From Cereibacter_A azotoformans (GTDB lineage Bacteria > Pseudomonadota > Alphaproteobacteria > Rhodobacterales > Rhodobacteraceae): a stretch of 64,000 nt of DNA. Made by a program: the position numbers and the translations under genes. Position 1 is the first letter of the stretch. Every line of letters begins with the position of its first letter. The stretch is taken from the NCBI RefSeq assembly GCF_003050905.1, contig NZ_QAOT01000010.1, one strand, 5' to 3'. Positions 53,910 to 62,767 of this stretch are shown one piece after another. Under the pieces are notes generated by a model, which did not search any database, was not told where the DNA came from, and saw nothing but the letters and a program-made list of their open reading frames with translations.

Positions 53910-54368
53910 TCAACCCTCCAGCGTGCGGGCTGCCGCGTGGATCGCCTGCCGGATCCTGAGATAGGTCGCGCAGCGGCAGAGGTTCCCGCTCATGGCCCGG
54001 TCGATGTCCGCGTCGCTGGGCCTGGGCGTCTCGCGCAGCAGGGCGGTGGCCGACATCACCTGTCCCGACTGGCACCATCCGCACTGGGGCACGTCGATGG
54101 CGGCCCAGGCGGCCTGAACCGCTTCGATCTCGCGGCCCCGCATGCCCTCGATGGTGGTGACTCTCGCGCCCGTGGCCGAGCCGACCGGCGTCACGCACGA
54201 GCGCGTGGGCAATCCGTCCAGCATCACCGTGCAGGCTCCGCATTGGGCCATTCCGCAGCCGAACTTGGTGCCGGTCAGGCGCAGCTCATCGCGCAGCACC
54301 CACAGAAGGGGCGTGTCGGGATCGACGTCGAGACTGAGGTCGCGACCGTTGACGGACAGTGTGAGCAT
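53910..54368 (-). CDS. 2Fe-2S subunit of an isoquinoline 1-oxidoreductase-like dehydrogenase
   Basis: The 152-residue protein has both clusters of the family: plant-type FGCGMAQCGACTVMLDG, and the second with CGWCQSGQVMSATALL and GNLCRCATY. It moves electrons from the molybdenum centre of the downstream large subunit to an unknown acceptor. No FAD subunit is present, as expected of IorAB-type enzymes. Confidence 0.9.
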   Translation of the reverse strand: MLTLSVNGRDLSLDVDPDTPLLWVLRDELRLTGTKFGCGMAQCGACTVMLDGLPTRSCVTPVGSATGARVTTIEGMRGREIEAVQAAWAAIDVPQCGWCQSGQVMSATALLRETPRPSDADIDRAMSGNLCRCATYLRIRQAIHAAARTLEG

Positions 54369-54499
54369 GGCTGCCTCCCCCGGTGGCCTCCGGGGGAACT
54401 AGTGGCCGGTGCCGCCGCGTCAAGTGGCCGCACCGGCTCGCCTGCCGCGGGCAAGGTCGTTCCGATGGTCGGGGACCGTCCTCGCCCAGAGCGCGCGGT

Positions 54500-54970
<471 letters not shown>

Positions 54971-55058
54971 CATGGACCTCCATTTGCCAGAGCCGGTCCA
55001 ACGTCCGCCACCCGTGCCTGTTCCGTCGCACCGGCTGCGGACGCCACGGAAAAAGCGG

Positions 55059-55682
55059 TCAGAGAAGCCCGCGCTTCTGGGCGATGTTGGCGGCCTGAAC
55101 GGCGGTGCGGGCGCCGAGGCGCTGGCAGGCGGCCTTGAAGCGGGCCTTGACCGCGCCTTCCGTGATGCCGAGCCGCCAGGCGATCTCCTTGTATCGGACG
55201 CCCTCGCTCAGCATCCGCAGCACCTCGGCCTGGCTTTGCGTGAGGGCATCGCGTTCGGGCGCATGGAGTTCCGCAAGGCTCGCCCTGAGCGCGCCGATCT
55301 CGGCGTTGGTCATCTCGCGGTCGCTGCGGGCGAAGATGCCGAAGGTTCGCTTGCGGCTGCGCGAGATGCGGGCGGGCAGGCCGATCACGCAGCCGTAGCG
55401 CAGCCCGTGGAGGCGATAGGCCGCCATCACGCCCGCCTCGTCAGGCAGGGTCACCGAACTCCAGCGCGTGGCGCCGTTGGCGGTGGCCGCCCATCGCGTC
55501 AGCGGGTCCTTCATTCCGTAGGCGTGGGTCGTGTAGAAACGGATCCACTCCGATGGAAAGAGGTTCGACTCTTCCTCGGGCGCCAGAAAGCCCACCCGCA
55601 GCGCCACATAGCTGCCCGCGGGCGCAAGGTCCCGGAACAGCGGCTCCTGATCGGTCAAGGCGGAGAAGGATCGTAGCGTCAT
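55059..55682 (-). CDS. LuxR-type quorum-sensing regulator (solo)
   Basis: The 207-residue protein has an N-terminal autoinducer domain. In it, Trp46, Tyr50, Asp59 and Trp74 stand in exactly the spacing of TraR Trp57, Tyr61, Asp70 and Trp85. The C-terminal GerE-type helix-turn-helix (SEGVRYKEIAWRLGITEGAVK) keeps the family Glu, Leu and Gly. It should bind an N-acyl-homoserine lactone and DNA. No luxI-like synthase occurs in the window, so the ligand comes from elsewhere in the genome or from other cells. The ATG at 55682 follows only a weak ribosome site. Confidence 0.9.
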   Translation of the reverse strand: MTLRSFSALTDQEPLFRDLAPAGSYVALRVGFLAPEEESNLFPSEWIRFYTTHAYGMKDPLTRWAATANGATRWSSVTLPDEAGVMAAYRLHGLRYGCVIGLPARISRSRKRTFGIFARSDREMTNAEIGALRASLAELHAPERDALTQSQAEVLRMLSEGVRYKEIAWRLGITEGAVKARFKAACQRLGARTAVQAANIAQKRGLL

Positions 55683-55867
55683 CTTCTTTTCTGGCAGGAA
55701 TGCCAAGGATGGCGCGAACAGACCGTGCCGGCGCGGCAATCACAAGTTGCGCAAAAGGCAATGCCGCGGCCGGCCGCCGGAGGATCCGCAGCGGGCAAAA
55801 CAGGTGTCGCATGTCGATGCAGCCCTGCGGGGTTGCCGCAAGGGGACGGTGCCCGGCTCGCGCGACC

Positions 55868-56851
55868 TCAGGCCGAGAAGCTGAACCGGGTCTCCTGCCG
55901 GAAGAGCGCCCCCGGCTGAAGGTCGATCGACGGGAAGGCCGGGTGGTGCGGGGCATCGGGCCAGAGCTGCGGCTCGAGTGCGAGGGCGTCGAACGCGCGG
56001 AGGGGGCGGCCGTGATGGCCGGCATGTTCACCGCTGTCGATGTCACGCCCGGTGTAGACCTGCAGCCCCGGCGCCGTCGTGGCAAGCGTCAGGCTGACGC
56101 CGGACCGGCCGGTGAGGCGGGCCACCTCGGTCAGGGTGCGCGGGCTGTGGGCCAGACAGAAATTGTGGTCGATCTCTTCCGCGGGTCCGAGCGGTCGACC
56201 GCTGCACAGATCGAAGGCGCCCTCGGCGGCCCGGATCTCGCCCGTCGGCAGACCGTCGGCGCTCGGCAACCAGTGCCCGGCCGCAAGGCGCAGGTGCTGG
56301 CCACCGATCCCCGGCTCGGGATCCAGCGTCCAGTAGCTGTGGTTGGCGAGGTTCATCAGCGTCGGGGCGTCGCTGACGGCCGTCAGCACCAGCCGGAGCG
56401 TGGCCGGCGGTGTCAGGGTAAACTCGGCCTTGATCCGCCGGTTGCCGGGAAAGCCGTCGATGCCGTCCGCCAGATCGAGGCGGAGGAGCGCGCGCGACGA
56501 TCCGACTTCGACCACCTGCCAGAGGCGGCCATGAAAGCCCTGCGGACCCGAGTGGAGAAGGTTCGGACCCTCGTTCGGCTCGAACCTCACGTCGCGCCCG
56601 CCGATCCGGGCCGAGGCGCCTCCGATTCGATTGGCCACCGGCCCGACGATCGCGCCGAACCAGCGCAACGGGCCGAGGTAGGCGGCAAGCTCCGGGGCAC
56701 CCGCCGTCAGCGGCCAGTCGATCCCCGCAAGGCGCACGTCCTGCAGGATGGCCCCGAGGTCGAGAAGTGCGACCCGCAGGCGGCCGGCCTGAAGCGTGAT
56801 GCGTTGGACGGCCCGCCCGTCGGGGGCGGTGCCGAAGCGTGTGATGGTCAT
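55868..56851 (-). CDS. galM: Aldose 1-epimerase (mutarotase)
   Basis: The 327-residue beta-sandwich enzyme has the motifs NRIGGASARIGG and NEGPNLLHSGPQGFHG. Catalytic His lies in NLANHSYWTLD and catalytic Glu in ALALEPQLWPDAPHHP. It interconverts alpha and beta anomers of hexoses. GGAGG precedes the ATG at 56851. No sugar operon adjoins it. Confidence 0.9.
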   Translation of the reverse strand: MTITRFGTAPDGRAVQRITLQAGRLRVALLDLGAILQDVRLAGIDWPLTAGAPELAAYLGPLRWFGAIVGPVANRIGGASARIGGRDVRFEPNEGPNLLHSGPQGFHGRLWQVVEVGSSRALLRLDLADGIDGFPGNRRIKAEFTLTPPATLRLVLTAVSDAPTLMNLANHSYWTLDPEPGIGGQHLRLAAGHWLPSADGLPTGEIRAAEGAFDLCSGRPLGPAEEIDHNFCLAHSPRTLTEVARLTGRSGVSLTLATTAPGLQVYTGRDIDSGEHAGHHGRPLRAFDALALEPQLWPDAPHHPAFPSIDLQPGALFRQETRFSFSA

Positions 56852-56899
56852 GCCCGCCTCCGATGCAGGCCGCAAGGCTGCGCCGGGGGTGGCACGAGG

Positions 56900-57868
56900 T
56901 CAAGGCGCCACGCAGGAGAGGATCCCGTCGGCAAGTCCGCGGATGAGGTCGCCATAGAGCCGCGGACCCGGCTCCATCGAGCTGCCCGAGGGGTCGAGCG
57001 GCGGGCCGATCCGGGCGCCCGTGTCCTCGGCGATCTGCTGCACGAGCCTTGGATCGTGCTGCGCCTCGGGAAAGATGCAGCGCGACTCGCCCGACATCGC
57101 CGCCCGCAGCTCGGACAGATGCGCGGCCCCCGGCGACGCGGCGTCGCCCGCCGAGATGCTGCCGGCGATGGTCAACCCGTAGTGGCTTGCGAAATAGCCG
57201 TAGGCGTCGTGGAAGACATAGAACGGCTGGCCGCGGGCCGCCTCGAGCCGCTGAGCCGTTTCCGTGTCCAGCGCGTCAACGTCGGCGCGCGCCGCCTCGG
57301 CATTCGCGGCATAGGTTGCGGCATTGGCCGGATCGAGATCGGCCAGCGCGTCGGCAACATGGGCCAGCCACTGCCTGGCGTTGGCCGGATCGAGCCAGAG
57401 ATGCGGGTCAAGGCCCTCGTGGCTGTGGCCCTCGTGCCCATGCTCGTCGTCATGCGCATCCTCGACGGCGGAATGGTTGTGCTCTCCCTCATGGTCATGG
57501 TCATGGTCATGGTCATGGTCGTGGCCGGCCGTGTCCCCGAAATCCTGCCGATGCGTGCCTTCGAGCGTGGACAGACGGATTTCCTCTCCCTTGCGCCCTG
57601 CGAGTGCCCGTTCGAGCCAGCGCGTCATGTCCGGTCCGACCCAGACCACGAGATCCGCATCGGCCAGCGCCTTTGCCTGGCTTGGACGCAACTGGAACGA
57701 ATGGGCATCGGCCCCGCGGTCGAGCAGCAGGGTCGGCTGACCGAGATCGCCCATGACCTGCGCCACCAGCGAATGGACCGGCGGCAGGTCGGTGACCACG
57801 CGAGGCACCTCGGCAAGGGCAGGGGCTGCAATCAGGCTGGCGAGGGCGAGTGGTATGGTATAACGCAT
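56900..57868 (-). CDS. znuA: Zinc ABC transporter substrate-binding protein
   Basis: The 322-residue periplasmic protein has a signal peptide (cleavage near PALAEV) and the ZnuA zinc ligands: Asp-Ala-His in RGADAHSFQL, His in LDPHLWLDP and His in VFHDAYGYF. A His/Asp-rich loop (HDHDHDHDHDHEGEHNHS) typical of the family may collect zinc. Its coding DNA is a five-fold CATGGT repeat. It is divergent from zur, and the likely Zur box lies between them. Confidence 0.95.
   Translation of the reverse strand: MRYTIPLALASLIAAPALAEVPRVVTDLPPVHSLVAQVMGDLGQPTLLLDRGADAHSFQLRPSQAKALADADLVVWVGPDMTRWLERALAGRKGEEIRLSTLEGTHRQDFGDTAGHDHDHDHDHDHEGEHNHSAVEDAHDDEHGHEGHSHEGLDPHLWLDPANARQWLAHVADALADLDPANAATYAANAEAARADVDALDTETAQRLEAARGQPFYVFHDAYGYFASHYGLTIAGSISAGDAASPGAAHLSELRAAMSGESRCIFPEAQHDPRLVQQIAEDTGARIGPPLDPSGSSMEPGPRLYGDLIRGLADGILSCVAP
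57489..57518. repeat. Hexanucleotide tandem repeat (CATGGT)5 inside znuA
   Basis: Five exact head-to-tail CATGGT units encode the alternating His-Asp run of the ZnuA loop on the minus strand. Changes in copy number would lengthen or shorten the metal-binding loop in frame. Confidence 0.9.
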
Positions 57869-57901
57869 GGGGCTGCCTTTCCTTCGGATCGGCACAGGTT
57901 T

Positions 57902-57923
57902 ATGTGGTTATAACGTAACACGT
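57902..57923. promoter_or_regulatory. Probable Zur box between znuA and zur
   Basis: The AT-rich imperfect palindrome ATGTGGTTATAACGTAACAC stands out in this GC-rich region. Its centre GTTATAACGTAAC resembles the Zur consensus (GTTATAATRTAAC-like). It lies in the 71-base gap shared by the divergent znuA and zur genes, so one site could repress both. Confidence 0.65.
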
Positions 57924-57939
57924 CAATGGGGGACAGTGG

Positions 57940-58431
57940 ATGGACGCCCGGACCCGAGGGGCGGCGGCCTTCGAGCCGCACGATCACAGCCGTTGCGCGG
58001 CCTCGATCCTCTCGCATGCCGAGGAGGTGGCGGCCGCGGCGGGCCTGCGTCTCACACCCGTCCGACGGCGGACGCTCGAGATCCTGCTCGAGGAGCATCG
58101 GGCGCTCGGCGCCTACGAGGTGCTGGACCGGCTGGCGCAGGAAGGGTTCGGCAACAAGCCCCCCGTCGCTTACCGGGCGCTGGATTTCCTCGTCGAGCAG
58201 GGCTTTGCGCACCGCATCCGTCGGCTCAACGCCTTCACCGCCTGCATGCATCCCGGCGAGGCCCATGCGCCCGCCTTCCTGATCTGCAGCCGCTGCGGGG
58301 CGGTGGCCGAGGCCCCGGCCGAACCGGTGCGGGCCGCGCTCGACGCGGCCGCCGGGCAGCTGGGCTTCGTGATCGAACGGACGAACATCGAAGCCGTGGG
58401 CCTCTGCCCCGCCTGCCGGGAGGCCGCATGA
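57940..58431 (+). CDS. zur: Zinc uptake regulator Zur (Fur family)
   Basis: The 163-residue regulator has a winged helix (GLRLTPVRRRTLEILLEEH, then AYRALDFLVEQGF) and the structural zinc site made of two Cys pairs (CSRCG and CPACR). The sensing region includes HRIRRLNAFTACMHPGE. Zur with zinc represses uptake genes. It is co-transcribed with znuC, the ATG of which overlaps its stop (ATGA), so the repressor controls its own operon. Confidence 0.94.
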   Translation: MDARTRGAAAFEPHDHSRCAASILSHAEEVAAAAGLRLTPVRRRTLEILLEEHRALGAYEVLDRLAQEGFGNKPPVAYRALDFLVEQGFAHRIRRLNAFTACMHPGEAHAPAFLICSRCGAVAEAPAEPVRAALDAAAGQLGFVIERTNIEAVGLCPACREAA

Positions 58432-59162
58432 GCCTCATTGCTGCCCATCACCTGGCCGTGCGGCGCGGCCGGGACGAGATCCTGTCGGACGTGAGCCTCG
58501 CGGTCGCGCCCGGCGAGATCGTGACCATCGTGGGCCCGAACGGGTCGGGCAAGAGCACGCTTCTGCGCGCGCTTCTGGGCATCCTGCCGCCCGCCGCCGG
58601 TTCCGTGAGGCGCAAGCCGGGCCTGCGGATCGGTTATGTCCCCCAGCGGCTGCAGGTGGACGGAACGCTTCCGCTGACCGCGGCGCGATTCCTGTCGCTT
58701 CCCCGCAGGCACGGGACGGCCGAGGTCGAGACCGCCCTGCGCCGCGTGGGCGTGCCCGACGTGGCGGGCCGGCAGCTGGCCGACCTCTCGGGCGGGCAGT
58801 TCCAGCGCGTGCTTCTCGCGCGGGCCCTCCTGACCGATCCCGAGCTTCTGATGCTCGACGAACCGACGCAGGGTCTCGACCAGCCGGGCGAAGCCGCGTT
58901 CTACCGCCTGATCGAGGAGGTCCGCTCGACCACGGGCGCCGCCGTGCTGATGGTCAGCCATGACCTGCATGTGGTGATGGCGGCCTCGGACCGGGTGATC
59001 TGCCTCAACCGGCATGTCTGCTGCGAGGGCACACCGCGCGTGGTCTCGAACGCGCCGGAATACCGCGCGCTCTTCGGCCACGGGACGCAGGGGGTGCTGG
59101 CGCTTTACCGCCACGAACACGATCACGACCATACCCACGATGATCATCACCACCATGCTTGA
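58428..59162 (+). CDS. znuC: Zinc ABC transporter ATPase
   Basis: The 244-residue ATPase has GPNGSGKST, LSGGQFQRVLLARA and LLMLDEPTQGLD. A His/Asp-rich C-terminal tail (HEHDHDHTHDDHHHHA) follows, which could bind zinc at the cytoplasmic side. It overlaps zur by 4 bases and znuB by 8. Confidence 0.95.
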   Translation: MSLIAAHHLAVRRGRDEILSDVSLAVAPGEIVTIVGPNGSGKSTLLRALLGILPPAAGSVRRKPGLRIGYVPQRLQVDGTLPLTAARFLSLPRRHGTAEVETALRRVGVPDVAGRQLADLSGGQFQRVLLARALLTDPELLMLDEPTQGLDQPGEAAFYRLIEEVRSTTGAAVLMVSHDLHVVMAASDRVICLNRHVCCEGTPRVVSNAPEYRALFGHGTQGVLALYRHEHDHDHTHDDHHHHA

Positions 59163-59937
59163 CGATTTCCTCATCCGCGCAGCGCTCGCGGGCATTGGCG
59201 TGGCGGCCGCGGCGGGGCCGCTCGGGGCCTTCGTCGTCTGGCGCCGGATGGCCTATTTTGGCGACGCCACCTCACATGCGGCAATCCTCGGCGTGGCGCT
59301 CGCGCTTGCGACGGAGCTGCCGGTGGGACTGGGCACGCTGATCGTCGCGCTGGTGATGGCCGCGACCGTTGCCATGCTCAGCGGCCGCGGCTGGGCCATG
59401 GACACGATGCTGGGCGTGCTGGCCCATTCCGCGCTCGCCTTTGGCCTTCTGGCGGTCAGCTTCCTTCCGTCGGTGCGCACCGACCTGTCCGCCTGGCTCT
59501 TTGGCGACATCCTCGCGGTGTCGCTGCCGGATCTCGCCTTCATCTGGATGGGCGCGGCGCTGGTTCTCGCGCTCCTCATCTGGCGCTGGACGGCGCTTCT
59601 CACCGCCACGATCAACGAGGATCTGGCGGCCGCCTCGGGCATCGATCCCGGCCGCGAGAGGCTGATCCTGACGCTTGCCCTCGCGGTCACGGTGGCGGTC
59701 GCGCTGAAGGTGGTGGGGGCGCTGCTGATCTCGGCCATGCTCATCATCCCGGCGGCGGCGGCGCGCGGTCTCGCCCGCAACCCCGAGCCGATGGCGCTGC
59801 TGGCGGCGCTGATCGGGGCAGGGGCGAGCATCGCGGGCCTTGGCGCCTCGCTCACCTTCGACACGCCGGCCGGTCCCTCGATCGTGGCGGCCGCGGCGCT
59901 CGCCTTCCTCGTCTCGGCGCTCCTGCGCCGCACCTGA
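59155..59937 (+). CDS. znuB: Zinc ABC transporter permease
   Basis: The 260-residue inner-membrane protein of the ABC-3 family has about eight helices. AGPLGAFVVWRRMAYFGDATSHAAILG is near the start, and the family block VVGALLISAMLIIPAAAAR follows later. It dimerises and works with ZnuC and ZnuA. It starts at the ATG at 59155 inside the znuC end. Confidence 0.95.
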   Translation: MLDDFLIRAALAGIGVAAAAGPLGAFVVWRRMAYFGDATSHAAILGVALALATELPVGLGTLIVALVMAATVAMLSGRGWAMDTMLGVLAHSALAFGLLAVSFLPSVRTDLSAWLFGDILAVSLPDLAFIWMGAALVLALLIWRWTALLTATINEDLAAASGIDPGRERLILTLALAVTVAVALKVVGALLISAMLIIPAAAARGLARNPEPMALLAALIGAGASIAGLGASLTFDTPAGPSIVAAAALAFLVSALLRRT

Positions 59938-59938
59938 T

Positions 59939-60042
59939 CCTTTCACTCTGTCCAAATATCCTGCGGGGGGCTTCGCCGCAGGCGAAGTCCGCCGGGCCGC
60001 GCCCCGGCGCGGGGCGGCGGACGGGGGGCGCAAGGCCCCCCG
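59939..60042 (-). repeat. Dispersed palindromic repeat, copy C, downstream of znuB
   Basis: Read on the minus strand it ends CCCCCCGCAGGATATTTGG, then ACAGAGTGAAAGG, and begins with a GGGGGGCCTTGCGCCCCCC stem. A CTTCGCC-GCA-GGCGAAG hairpin lies inside. It occupies most of the gap between znuB and the flavoprotein gene. Confidence 0.78.
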
Positions 60043-60181
60043 GCGACGGCGGCCCACGGGCGTCCCGATCCCGTCATCCGGGGCGCATGTCGTTTTCGGA
60101 CGCCAAATGTCGGGCCCACCTGTCCCGAACCGCGGCGATGAGTCATTGATGCGGCAAACCCTGCGGTGACGGAGTGCGCGG

Positions 60182-62677
60182 ATGAAGACCCATGTGAAAG
60201 CCCTTGTCGTCGGCGGCGGCGCCGTCGGGACCGGCATCGCCTACCATCTCGCCAAGGCGGGCTGGGACACGATGCTGGTCGAGCGCGACGAGCTGACGGC
60301 GGGCTCCACATGGCACGCGGCCGGGCTCTTGCCGCTCTTCAACATGAGCTACGCCACCACCCACATCCACAAGTATTCGGTCGATTTCTACAAGGGGCTC
60401 GAGGCCGAGACCGGTCTGAACCCCGGCTTCTACGTCGTGGGCAACCTGCGCATGGCCCAGACCGACGCGCGGATGGACGAATACATGCTCTATTCGAGCG
60501 TGGCCGAGACCGCGGGCGTCTATCACGAATTCCTGACCCCCGCGCAGATCCGGGAGCGCTGGCCGCTGGTGCGGACCGAGGATCTGAAGGGCGCGCTGTT
60601 CCATCCGCAGGACGGCTACATCAACCCCGCCGACGTGACGCAGGCGATGGCCAAGGGCGCGCGGCAGCTCGGCTGCACCATCGAGCGCCGAATCCAGGTC
60701 AACGGTTATCGCTGGACGGGCAGCGAATGGATCGTCTCCTGCGCGCGGATGGTCGAGCAGGGCGGCAACCTGGTCGCTTCGGAGGAGACCTTCGAAATCC
60801 ACGCCGAGCACGTGGTGACCGCGACCGGCAACCACGCGCAGCGCACCGCGCGGCTTCTGGGCATCAAGATCCCCGCGATCCCGGTCGAGCACCAGTATAT
60901 CGTGACCGAGCCCGATCCCGCGCTCGTCGAGTGGCGCAAGTCGAACCCCCAGCACCCCGTCCTGCGCGACGCGGACGCCAAGTGGTACGTCCGCGAGGAG
61001 CGCGGCGGCTGGATCCTCGGTCCCTACGAGCGCAACGCCCCCGCGCGCTTCCTCTATGACGTGCCGCAAAGCTTCCGCGCCGACCTCTTCCCGCTGGATC
61101 TGGAGCGGATCGAGGCGGAATACATGTCTATGATCCACCGCATCCCGTCCTCGGAAACCGTGGGGCTCAAGGACGATTACAACGGCCCGATCTGCTACAC
61201 GCCGGACGGCAACCCGCTGGTCGGCCCCGCGCCTGGCCTGCGCAACATGTGGCTGGCCGAGGGCTTCAGCTTCGGCATCACCGCGGCGGGCGGCACGGGC
61301 TACTACCTCGCGCAGATGATGACGGAAGGCGAGGCGGAGATCGACATGGCCTCGCTGGACCCGAAACGTTACGGCTCGTGGATGACGACCGAATACGCCG
61401 CGCGGAAGAACGAGGAATGCTACGAGCACGTCTTCATCCTCCACCATCCCGACGAAGAGCGCGAGGCCTGCCGTCCGCTGCGTACCGCGCCGGTCTATGA
61501 CCGGCAGAAGGCGCTCGGCGCGCAGTTCGGGCAGGTGAACGGCTGGGAGCGGCCGAACTACTACGGCCCGCGGGACGCCGCGCCCGGTTTCGACCACGAC
61601 AGCCGCAGCTTCCGCCGCGGCGCCTGGGTGCCCTTCGCGCGCGAAGAGGCCGAGGCGCTGCGCGCGACCGCCGGCCTGATCGACGCGACCGCCTTCACCA
61701 AGCATCTGGTGCGCGGCCCGGGTGCCACGGCGTTCCTCGACTGGTTCACCTGCAACAAGCTGCCGGCGGTGGGGCGCATCAACCTGACCTACGCGCTGAC
61801 GCCCACCGGCACGACCCGCACCGAATACACCATCGTGCGGCTCGCCGAGCACGAATATTACCTCGTCTCGGCCGGCGCCTGGACGGCCTATGACGCGGAT
61901 TACCTGCGGAAATGCGCCGAGGAGAAGATCGCCGACTTCGGCTGGATCGACATCCACGACGTGACCACGCAATGGGGCGTCTTCGCGCTGGCGGGGCCGA
62001 ACGCGCGCGCCATCCTGAACGAGATCGTCAAGGACGCCGATCCCGCGACGGTGCTGTCGAACAAGCGGTTCCCCTGGCTGTCCTGGCGCACCATCGAGCT
62101 TGGCATGTGCCCGGTGCGCGCGGTGCGCGTGGCCTACACCGGCGAGCTGGGCTGGGAGCTGCACCACCCGATCGAAATGTCCACCTATCTCTGGGACCTG
62201 CTGCTAAAGGCCGGCGAGACGCACGGGCTGAAGCTCGTGGGCGCGCGGGCGCAGAACTGGCTGCGGCAGGAGAAGAGCTACCGCGCCTTCGGCAACGAAC
62301 TGGGCCGCGACGCGACACCGATGGAGGCGGGGCTGGACCGCTTCATCGACCTCTCGAAGGAGTTCCAGGGCAAGCAGGCGATGCTCGACACCGGCATCCG
62401 GTCGAAATGCGTGACCCTCTTGATCGACGGGCCGGCGGATGCCGATCCCTGGGGCAAGGAGGCGCTTCTGCTGAACGGCGAGAAGGTGGGCCGCCTGACC
62501 TCGGGCGGCTGGTCGGTGGCTTTCGGCAAGCAGATCGGCATGGGCTATGTGCGCCCCGACCTGGCCCAGGTGGGCACGAAGCTGCAGGTGCGGATGTTCC
62601 GCGAGACATACGAGGCCGTGGTTGCCGAGGATTCACCCTACGATCCGAAGAATGCCCGGATCCGGCAGGACGGCTGA
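60182..62677 (+). CDS. Dimethylglycine/sarcosine dehydrogenase-like flavoprotein with GcvT domain
   Basis: The 831-residue protein joins an N-terminal DAO-type FAD domain (VGGGAVGTGIAYHLAKAG) to a C-terminal folate-binding GcvT domain (from about residue 430, with GAWTAYDADYL and YTGELGWELHHP). The segment AGSTWHAAGLLPL holds the His that binds FAD covalently in this family. It should oxidatively demethylate an N-methylated amino acid and pass the methyl to tetrahydrofolate. The exact substrate (dimethylglycine, sarcosine or a related compound) is open. It stands alone after copy C of the dispersed repeat. Confidence 0.88.
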   Translation: MKTHVKALVVGGGAVGTGIAYHLAKAGWDTMLVERDELTAGSTWHAAGLLPLFNMSYATTHIHKYSVDFYKGLEAETGLNPGFYVVGNLRMAQTDARMDEYMLYSSVAETAGVYHEFLTPAQIRERWPLVRTEDLKGALFHPQDGYINPADVTQAMAKGARQLGCTIERRIQVNGYRWTGSEWIVSCARMVEQGGNLVASEETFEIHAEHVVTATGNHAQRTARLLGIKIPAIPVEHQYIVTEPDPALVEWRKSNPQHPVLRDADAKWYVREERGGWILGPYERNAPARFLYDVPQSFRADLFPLDLERIEAEYMSMIHRIPSSETVGLKDDYNGPICYTPDGNPLVGPAPGLRNMWLAEGFSFGITAAGGTGYYLAQMMTEGEAEIDMASLDPKRYGSWMTTEYAARKNEECYEHVFILHHPDEEREACRPLRTAPVYDRQKALGAQFGQVNGWERPNYYGPRDAAPGFDHDSRSFRRGAWVPFAREEAEALRATAGLIDATAFTKHLVRGPGATAFLDWFTCNKLPAVGRINLTYALTPTGTTRTEYTIVRLAEHEYYLVSAGAWTAYDADYLRKCAEEKIADFGWIDIHDVTTQWGVFALAGPNARAILNEIVKDADPATVLSNKRFPWLSWRTIELGMCPVRAVRVAYTGELGWELHHPIEMSTYLWDLLLKAGETHGLKLVGARAQNWLRQEKSYRAFGNELGRDATPMEAGLDRFIDLSKEFQGKQAMLDTGIRSKCVTLLIDGPADADPWGKEALLLNGEKVGRLTSGGWSVAFGKQIGMGYVRPDLAQVGTKLQVRMFRETYEAVVAEDSPYDPKNARIRQDG

Positions 62678-62688
62678 ACCGGAAGGCC

Positions 62689-62766
62689 GGGGGGCTGTCT
62701 GCCCCCCCGCGCCGCCGGCCGGGGCCGACGGCGTCCCCCCGAGGATATTTGGACCAGCGTGAAGGG
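62689..62766 (+). repeat. Dispersed palindromic repeat, copy D, between convergent genes
   Basis: It starts with the stem GGGGGG-CTGTCTG-CCCCCC and ends CCCCCCGAGGATATTTGG, then ACCAGCGTGAAGGG. It fills the 90 bases between the flavoprotein stop and the GH25 stop, where it may also act as a two-way terminator. Confidence 0.8.
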
Positions 62767-62767
62767 C

